Part shown: positions 36,172-40,664 of the stretch, one piece after another
Position numbering within the stretch: the first letter of the stretch is position 1
Layout of the letters: the number at the start of each line of letters is the position of its first letter
DNA from: JAJFVC01 sp039698075
Lineage (GTDB): Bacteria > Planctomycetota > Planctomycetia > Pirellulales > Thermoguttaceae
Direction: 5' to 3'
DNA length: 40,664 bases
NCBI GenBank assembly: GCA_039698075.1
Contig: JBDKTJ010000027.1
Coordinates: 1 to 40,664, forward strand
Position numbers and translations under genes: made by a program
Notes under the pieces: generated by a model
Told to the model about the DNA's origin: nothing
Seen by the model: only the letters and a program-made list of their open reading frames with translations
Databases searched by the model: none

Positions 36172-36390
36172 ATTATACGCGTTCCAACTTGAGAATACGC
36201 GGATGCTCTTCCGCGAAGACGGTTGGTCGTTTCCCTCGGAACGTTCCAACCGCTTGCGATTTCACAAGACTTTTTGGCAAAACGACATGGCTTGCTAATC
36301 TTTTGCAAAATCGCAAGCGGCTCCATGACGGCATTGGCGAAACGGGGGCGTCACCGCGCACTTTTCGAATTAGAACACGTATCAGTCAGG
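36172..36390. repeat. ~219-bp imperfect palindromic element between transketolase and XRE-like genes
   Basis: The left part 36175-36235 is the inverted second copy of the 61-bp repeat at 5076-5136. The right end, read on the minus strand from 36390, begins GACTGATACGTGTTCTAATT, a diverged match to GATTATACGCGTTCCAACTT at the left end. Inside are inverted CCGCTTGCGATTT copies (36250-36262 and 36308-36320). The two outer arms and two inner arms are centred near 36281-36285, so the whole behaves as one palindrome. The right end contains the stop codon of the XRE-like gene (36382-36384). No transposase is seen; a MITE-like or terminator-like element is plausible. Confidence 0.75.
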
Positions 36391-36957
36391 CCGATCAATA
36401 AAGACGTTTTCGGCCAGATGGCGATGCGCGGCGATGCCCAACTCGTTCAGCCGGCGACGCTTGCCCACCGCGTGCCAAGGACTGACGTGGGCCAGTTCGG
36501 GCATGATCTCGACCAACTGTTCCCACATGGTTTGGGCCATCCGTCGGATCGAATCCTGTTTGGCCTGGTCGCGGACGGCCAGCACGGTTTTCATCAGGCG
36601 AACCAACTGGGCTCGACGGAAGATCGGCGAGGCCGACGTCTCGCCGCCTTCGATCAACAGTTCGACCAATGGGACGTCCATCGCTTTTTGCCAGGCGTAG
36701 ATCACGCTCAGCGGCAGATCGGTCGTGTCGCATTCCTGGCGGCGGACCTCGTCGACTTCGACGTTCAGACGTCGGGCGACCGCGCGGCGCGAAAGCCCTT
36801 GCATCCGACGCACGGAGGCCAATCGTTGCATGGGTTGTTGGGCCGCTGCGGCGACGGGGTTCACGGCGGGTTTCGATGGCAAGGAAGTGTCGACGGAAGA
36901 AGTCTTTGGGGCCTCGACGGCATGACCACTGACCGCGTCCCATTGCCCGATGCTCAT
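36382..36957 (-). CDS. XRE-like helix-turn-helix regulator
   Basis: 191 residues. The N-terminal ~50 residues are low-complexity. A putative HTH domain spans ~55-105: 'RLASVRRMQGLSRRAVARRL' is a lambda-repressor-like first part, followed by 'DEVRRQECDTTDLPLSVIYA'. The remaining ~80 residues are helical ('RAQLVRLMKTVLAVRDQAKQ'). The ATG at 36957 is chosen since GGGGAGG lies 7 bases upstream; an ATG at 36999 lacks that. The stop codon lies within the palindromic element. Target and effector unknown. It follows the GT2-like gene and precedes transketolase, both on the same strand. Confidence 0.7.
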   Translation of the reverse strand: MSIGQWDAVSGHAVEAPKTSSVDTSLPSKPAVNPVAAAAQQPMQRLASVRRMQGLSRRAVARRLNVEVDEVRRQECDTTDLPLSVIYAWQKAMDVPLVELLIEGGETSASPIFRRAQLVRLMKTVLAVRDQAKQDSIRRMAQTMWEQLVEIMPELAHVSPWHAVGKRRRLNELGIAAHRHLAENVFIDRPD

Positions 36958-37158
36958 GGCGAACGCCTCCCCGTCTCGCTCCGAGAAGCGAAACGGCATG
37001 TGAGAGAAAATCAGAAGAGGTGGACCAAGCGTTTCTTGACAACCAGAGCCATTCGCTCTATCCGTCGAGCGCCGCTCGCCGATTCGCTAAACGGCCGGCT
37101 GATGAGCCGATTTCCGACCCGAAAAAGCCGGCGACTGCGGCCGTGTCATCCTGAAGAG

Positions 37159-37180
37159 AAAAAAAGCGACGGCCACCGTC
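37159..37180 (-). terminator. Terminator after the GT2-like gene
   Basis: On the minus strand: GACGG-TGG-CCGTC (37168-37180), GC, then T7 (37159-37165). It lies about 73 bases after the stop of the short GT2-like gene. A second hairpin, GCGGCG/CGCCGC at 37229-37234 and 37244-37249, lies just after the stop codon but has no T-run. Confidence 0.6.
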
Positions 37181-37252
37181 AACCGTTATATTACCGTGGC
37201 GACTCGCGGATGGCAAGCAACACCCCAGGCGGCGGGACTTTGACGCCGCGGC

Positions 37253-37654
37253 TTATTCGTCGAACACGAAGCTGCGCAATCGGCCGAGATAGTTGGGCCG
37301 AGCGGGCCGGGTGGACCTCGATCGGGACAGGTCGGTGGGCCGCTGCAAGATCCGGAAACCGCTGCCGGCGGCGTCCCGCATGACGACCACCTCGCCGCGA
37401 GAACGGGTCAGTCCGGTTCGGATGGCGGCCTCTCGGCCCAAGGAGACGCCGTGACGGAGTAACCTAACCTGGGGGTATTGGTTTGTCAATTCGTGGGCGA
37501 TTTCGCTCGTGGCGTCGGTCGAGCCATCGTCGACAATCACCAGCTCGAACCGCTCGATCGAGTCGGCCAATAGGTCGAGAACTTCGTGGACCGAGGCGGC
37601 CAACGTCGCTTGAGCATCCTTGACCGGCAGCAAAACAGACAGCGAGCGTTGCAC
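37253..37654 (-). CDS. Very short GT2-like glycosyltransferase, probably truncated
   Basis: 133 residues, little more than half a normal GT2 domain. Start GTG at 37654 has AAGGAG 6 bases upstream. Residues 1-~95 match the GT2 nucleotide-binding half: 'LSVLLPVKDAQATL', 'FELVIVDDGSTDATSE', 'RLLRHGVSLGREAAIRTGLT'. The expected metal-binding DxD after 'GEVVVM' is replaced by 'RDAAGSGF', and the acceptor-binding half is absent; the end is a basic tail (RSRSTRPARPNYLGR). No frameshift rescue was found in the sequence beyond. It may be a degraded gene or a small non-catalytic sugar-nucleotide binding protein. Convergent transcription terminator follows. Confidence 0.6.
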   Translation of the reverse strand: MQRSLSVLLPVKDAQATLAASVHEVLDLLADSIERFELVIVDDGSTDATSEIAHELTNQYPQVRLLRHGVSLGREAAIRTGLTRSRGEVVVMRDAAGSGFRILQRPTDLSRSRSTRPARPNYLGRLRSFVFDE

Positions 37655-37941
37655 GGGCGGCTCCTTGATCGAGGGAAAAATCCATGTTGCTGATAGTGAA
37701 CTTCGGCCGCCCGTTCCGGCTCTCTGCAGAGAAGCTGAAATTGGGCACAATGTGCGTTTCATATGCGTCGTACCGTCGGCGCCGAAGACGCCGTTTGGAT
37801 GGGAGCCTACGCCCCCTCTGGCAGCCCCGGGTCGGCCCGGTTATGCTGAAGTTCTTGGAGGCCTCCGTTTCAGGACTGGCCAGAGAGGCGTTTGGGAGTC
37901 CCATCCCAAGATAAGATTTTTGCCAAAGAGAGTTGCGAAAA

Positions 37942-38340
37942 ATGTCAGATTCCAACGCCACCGGTCCCGATTTCGCCCGTGGCCAAGACGGACTGCTGCC
38001 CGCCATCGCGCAGGACGCCGCGACCGGCGACGTGCTCATGATGGCCTACATGAACGCCGAGAGTTACGCGGAAACGCTGGCGACCGGCCGGGCTGTTTAT
38101 TTCAGCCGGAGCAGGAAAAAATTGTGGCGCAAGGGCGAGGAGAGCGGCAACGTCCAAAACGTGCGGGCCGTTTACGTCGATTGCGACCGCGACACGATTC
38201 TGTTGTCGGTCGAGCAGATTGGCGGGTCGGCATGTCACGAAGGGTACAAAAGTTGTTTCTTCCGTCAGGTGACGCCCGAGGGATTGAAGGTGGTCGGTCA
38301 TCGGGTGTTTGATCCGGCGGTCGTGTACGGCAAGAAATAG
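37942..38340 (+). CDS. hisI: Phosphoribosyl-AMP cyclohydrolase
   Basis: 132 residues, the single-domain HisI form without HisE. It opens the purine ring of phosphoribosyl-AMP in histidine synthesis. Visible: 'GDVLMMAYMN', 'AVYFSRSRKKLWRKGE', and the metal-binding cysteines in 'VDCDRDTILL' and 'ACHEGYKSCFFR'. The ATG at 37942 is preferred over a TTG three codons earlier; AAAGAGA precedes it. hisG follows after 21 bases, so they form a histidine operon. Confidence 0.95.
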   Translation: MSDSNATGPDFARGQDGLLPAIAQDAATGDVLMMAYMNAESYAETLATGRAVYFSRSRKKLWRKGEESGNVQNVRAVYVDCDRDTILLSVEQIGGSACHEGYKSCFFRQVTPEGLKVVGHRVFDPAVVYGKK

Positions 38341-38361
38341 TTTTGCGCAAGAAAAGAGATC

Positions 38362-39237
38362 ATGAGCAACGTGTTGAAATTAGGGATTCCGGCCGGCAGT
38401 TTGCAGGAGGCGACCGCCGAGTTGTTTCGTCGCGCCGGCTACAAGATCACGTTTAGTTCGCGCAGCTACTATCCGACGATCGACGACGACGAGATCGAGT
38501 GCGTGTTGATTCGCGCCCAAGAGATGTCGCGTTACGTCGAGAACGGGGCGCTCGACGCGGGGTTGACCGGGCACGATTGGGTCGTCGAGAATCAGTCGGA
38601 CGTGCACGAGGTGGCGGAGTTGGTCTTCTCGAAAGTGAGCCGCCGTCCGGTGCGTTGGGTGCTTTGCGTGCCCGAGAACTCGCCGGTTCAGACGGTGGCC
38701 GATTTGCAGGGCAAGCGGATCGCCACGGAGGTGGTCGGGCTGACCACGCGTTATTTGGCCCAACACGGCGTCACGGCGAAGGTCGAGTTCAGTTGGGGCG
38801 CGACGGAAGTGAAGCCGCCGAAGCTGGCCGACGCGATCGTCGAGGTGACCGAAACGGGCAATTCGTTGCGGGCGAACCATCTGCGCATCATCGACGAGGT
38901 GTTGCAGAGCACGACCCGATTCATCGCCCATCATGCGTCCTACGCCGACGCGTGGAAGCGGCAAAAGATCGACGATCTGGTGTTGATGCTTCAGGGAGCG
39001 ATGGCCGCCGAGGGCAAAGTCGGGCTGCTGATGAACGTGCCGCGCGATCGGTTGAAGAGCGTGCTGGCGCTGCTGCCGGCCTTGCAACAGCCGACCGTCT
39101 CGAATCTGTCGGACGAGGGCTGGGTGGACGTCAGCACGGTGTTGAACGAGGCGGTCGTTCGGAACATCATCCCGCGTTTGAAGGCCGCCGGAGCGAGAGG
39201 GATTGTCGAGTATCCGTTGAACAAGGTCATCGACTGA
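38362..39237 (+). CDS. hisG: ATP phosphoribosyltransferase, long form
   Basis: 291 residues, the long (HisG_L) form with a C-terminal ACT-like regulatory domain. It joins ATP and PRPP to form phosphoribosyl-ATP, the committed and histidine-inhibited step. Core motifs: 'LGIPAGSLQEAT' at the start, 'ALDAGLTGHDWVVE', 'KRIATEVVGLTTRYL' and the PRPP/phosphate loop 'AIVEVTETGNSLRAN' (near 161-176). The C-terminal ~80 residues (from 'LVLMLQGAMAAEGK') are the regulatory domain. SD-like AAAGAGA lies 8 bases before the ATG. Cotranscribed with hisI; a RidA-family gene follows. Confidence 0.95.
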   Translation: MSNVLKLGIPAGSLQEATAELFRRAGYKITFSSRSYYPTIDDDEIECVLIRAQEMSRYVENGALDAGLTGHDWVVENQSDVHEVAELVFSKVSRRPVRWVLCVPENSPVQTVADLQGKRIATEVVGLTTRYLAQHGVTAKVEFSWGATEVKPPKLADAIVEVTETGNSLRANHLRIIDEVLQSTTRFIAHHASYADAWKRQKIDDLVLMLQGAMAAEGKVGLLMNVPRDRLKSVLALLPALQQPTVSNLSDEGWVDVSTVLNEAVVRNIIPRLKAAGARGIVEYPLNKVID

Positions 39238-39311
39238 GCGCGCGAAACGTGAGAGGGACGCTAGCGTAAGTGGATCCGTGTTCCAACTCTCCATTTTCAT
39301 TTGAAACAAAA

Positions 39312-39782
39312 ATGTCTGCGGAAGCGAAACTGGCCGCGAAACTTGCGGAATGGGGCCTCGCGTTGCCGGCGGCCGCCGAGCCGAAGGGCGCGTATCGGCC
39401 GTTGACGACGGTCGGAGACATGATTTACGCGTCGGGCCATCTGCCGATCGACGCCGCCGGAAAATTGGCCGTCGGGCGGCTCGGCGATTCCATGGACGTT
39501 GCGGCCGGATATCAGGCGGCGCGGTTGGCCGGTCTCTGTCTTTTGGCGACGCTGCGCAAAGAATTGGGCAGCCTGGATCGCGTCGGGCGGGTCGTTAAGG
39601 TTTGGGGTGCGGTCTGCTGCACGCCCGACTTCACGCAACAGCCGGCGGTGCTGAACGGTTGCAGCGAGTTGTTCGCCGAGGTGTTCGGTCGCGAGTCGGG
39701 CATCGCCGCTCGAAGCGCCGTCGGCGTCGCAGCGCTGCCGTTGGGCGCGGCCGTCGAAGTCGAAGCGATTTTTGAAGTCTAG
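39312..39782 (+). CDS. RidA family protein (YjgF/YER057c, long variant)
   Basis: 156 residues. 'LAEWGLALPAAAEPKGAYRP' at the start and 'MIYASGHLPID' are typical of the longer RidA-like subgroup (COG0251), followed by the trimer-forming 'RVVKVWGAVCCTPDF' and 'ARSAVGVAALPLGAAVEVEA'. Family members hydrolyse reactive enamine/imine intermediates. The canonical Arg before the VEIE end is Arg138 or a neighbour in 'ARSAVGV'. ATG 39312 is chosen over upstream codons because the family begins there. It may be cotranscribed with hisG (75 bases). No specific partner enzyme can be named. Confidence 0.88.
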   Translation: MSAEAKLAAKLAEWGLALPAAAEPKGAYRPLTTVGDMIYASGHLPIDAAGKLAVGRLGDSMDVAAGYQAARLAGLCLLATLRKELGSLDRVGRVVKVWGAVCCTPDFTQQPAVLNGCSELFAEVFGRESGIAARSAVGVAALPLGAAVEVEAIFEV

Positions 39783-39807
39783 GCCTCGAAAAACGCGTCA
39801 ACTTGCC

Positions 39808-40422
39808 TTAGGAAATCGCCCGCAAGTGGCCCGTCTCGTTGAGCGCCAGCAGCGAAAAGCGGCCTTGCGGGTCGACGGCCAGCCGGGTGATCGAGCCGTT
39901 TTGGAACGCGAACGGCGGCAGAGGCTGCGGCAGGCACAACAGCGATTTCAGCGTGGCGCTCAGCCATCCGCCGTGTGTGACCACGACGGTCGTGCGGTGG
40001 CCCTCGGCGGCCAGAGAGCGAAGTGCGTCGCAACCGCGATCGGCCAGTTGGCTGCGCGATTCGCCGCCGGGAATGACGAAATCGTCGCCGCCGGCCAGCC
40101 AGCCGACGAACTCCGGCGAGTTCTCGGCCTCCAGCTCCGCGCAAAGCCGGCCCTCGAACACGCCCGCGTTCAACTCCATCAATCGCGGATCGGTGCGAAT
40201 CGGAAGCGAAAGCCGCACGGCCAGATAGCGAGCGGTTTCGAGGGCTCGACGCAACGGGCTGGCGAAGATGGCGTCGACGGGCGCGTCGGCCAATGCCGCG
40301 GCGACGGCTTCGGCTTGACGGTGGCCCAACTCGGAGAGCGGCGCGTCGGATTGGCCTTGGATTCGAGATTCGGCGTTGAAGACGGTTTCGCCGTGACGGA
40401 TCAAATAAAAAGTGCGGACCAT
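39808..40422 (-). CDS. Histidine phosphatase family protein (phosphoglycerate mutase-like)
   Basis: 204 residues. The phosphohistidine motif is 'LIRHGETVFN' with His9 or 10, followed by 'ASPLRRALET', 'LMELNAGVFEG' and the second catalytic His in 'VVTHGGWLSA'. Length and motifs fit small cofactor-dependent mutase-like phosphatases (GpmB/CobC/PhoE-type). Substrate cannot be told. The ATG at 40422 is chosen because the motif starts a few residues later; the upstream open frame is non-coding. Convergent with the RidA-family gene. Confidence 0.9.
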   Translation of the reverse strand: MVRTFYLIRHGETVFNAESRIQGQSDAPLSELGHRQAEAVAAALADAPVDAIFASPLRRALETARYLAVRLSLPIRTDPRLMELNAGVFEGRLCAELEAENSPEFVGWLAGGDDFVIPGGESRSQLADRGCDALRSLAAEGHRTTVVVTHGGWLSATLKSLLCLPQPLPPFAFQNGSITRLAVDPQGRFSLLALNETGHLRAIS

Positions 40423-40635
40423 GGATGTTGAAACCAAAGTGGGAGGGCGGACCTGACGGCCGCTTTGTCGCTCTTTTTCAGTGTCGTCCTCGACGGGATG
40501 GGCGTCAAGGCGTTTTTTGGGGTTGGAAACGCCGGCGACGGTGCGTGACAATTTCGACTGGCGCGATCTGCGGGGTTTGGGTAAACTGCTTGCGTATGTG
40601 GTCACAGTCGCCTTCACACACGCAAGGAACACGAA

Positions 40636-40664
40636 ATGGAAACGTCGCCACGAGTATCGCCACA
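40636..40664 (+). CDS. Start of a gene cut by the window edge
   Basis: ATG at 40636 with AAGGA 7 bases upstream begins a frame METSPRVSP that continues past the window end. Only nine codons are visible, so no product can be inferred. Upstream, 40423-40635 is intergenic with divergent promoters expected; nothing else is recognised there. Confidence 0.35.

Overview
The window looks like chromosomal DNA of a planctomycete (Planctomycetota, probably the Pirellulales side). This is inferred from the high G+C, the many long antisense open frames that such composition creates, the mix of long unannotatable membrane proteins with ordinary housekeeping genes, a secreted cysteine-rich repeat protein, a C-terminal Ig-like domain fused to a larger protein, and a lipid A-type acyltransferase. 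No rRNA, tRNA, CRISPR array, transposase or prophage gene was recognised. It reads as ordinary chromosome with several accessory features and no obvious genomic island.

Layout. 1-1511: end of a large protein with an Ig-like C-terminus, followed by a small secreted protein made of the same domain. 1508-4794 (minus): sodium/solute symporter, a two-helix membrane protein and galactokinase, a galactose uptake and phosphorylation operon. 5076-5468: a 61-bp dispersed repeat and an orphan Hpt phosphotransfer protein. 5867-6698: a secreted protein with 58 cysteines and a strong terminator. 6724-12064 (minus): two coupled ~890-residue membrane proteins, each alternating membrane segments with glutamine-amidotransferase-like modules. 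12375-14510 (minus): fused ADP-forming acyl-CoA synthetase, with a bidirectional terminator after it.

14870-20080 (plus): rimO, pgsA, a CPBP membrane protease, a Gfo/Idh/MocA oxidoreductase and a lipid A-type acyltransferase. 20088-24409 (minus): a two-domain GNAT protein, an acyltransferase-3 membrane protein, an HExxH lipoprotein and ispG. 24892-26108 (plus): an 81-residue protein with a long structured leader, then a XerC-type recombinase. 26204-28635: divergent NarL-type and NtrC-type response regulators with no kinase nearby. 28675-33913: a large GT-C-like membrane protein, a Nif3-like protein, and a GT2 glycosyltransferase fused to about 500 residues of uncharacterised sequence. 33918-37654 (minus): transketolase, an XRE-like regulator and a very short GT2-like protein. 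37942-40422: hisI, hisG, a RidA-family protein and a histidine phosphatase. A gene starts at the right edge.

Themes are sugar entry and central carbon metabolism (galactose operon, transketolase, acyl-CoA synthetase), envelope building (pgsA, LpxL-like protein, glycosyltransferases, Cys-rich protein, lipoprotein), isoprenoid and histidine synthesis, and signalling by orphan regulators. The most unusual material is non-coding: an AT-TAGGG/CTAGGGG heptad repeat family placed after stop codons (including a perfect 30-bp inverted repeat), a ~219-bp palindromic element with a relative 31 kb away, and a possible structured RNA before the 81-residue gene. Among proteins, the Cys-rich repeat protein, the paired amidotransferase-like membrane proteins and the GT2 fusion deserve attention. 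No complete new system could be demonstrated from sequence alone.
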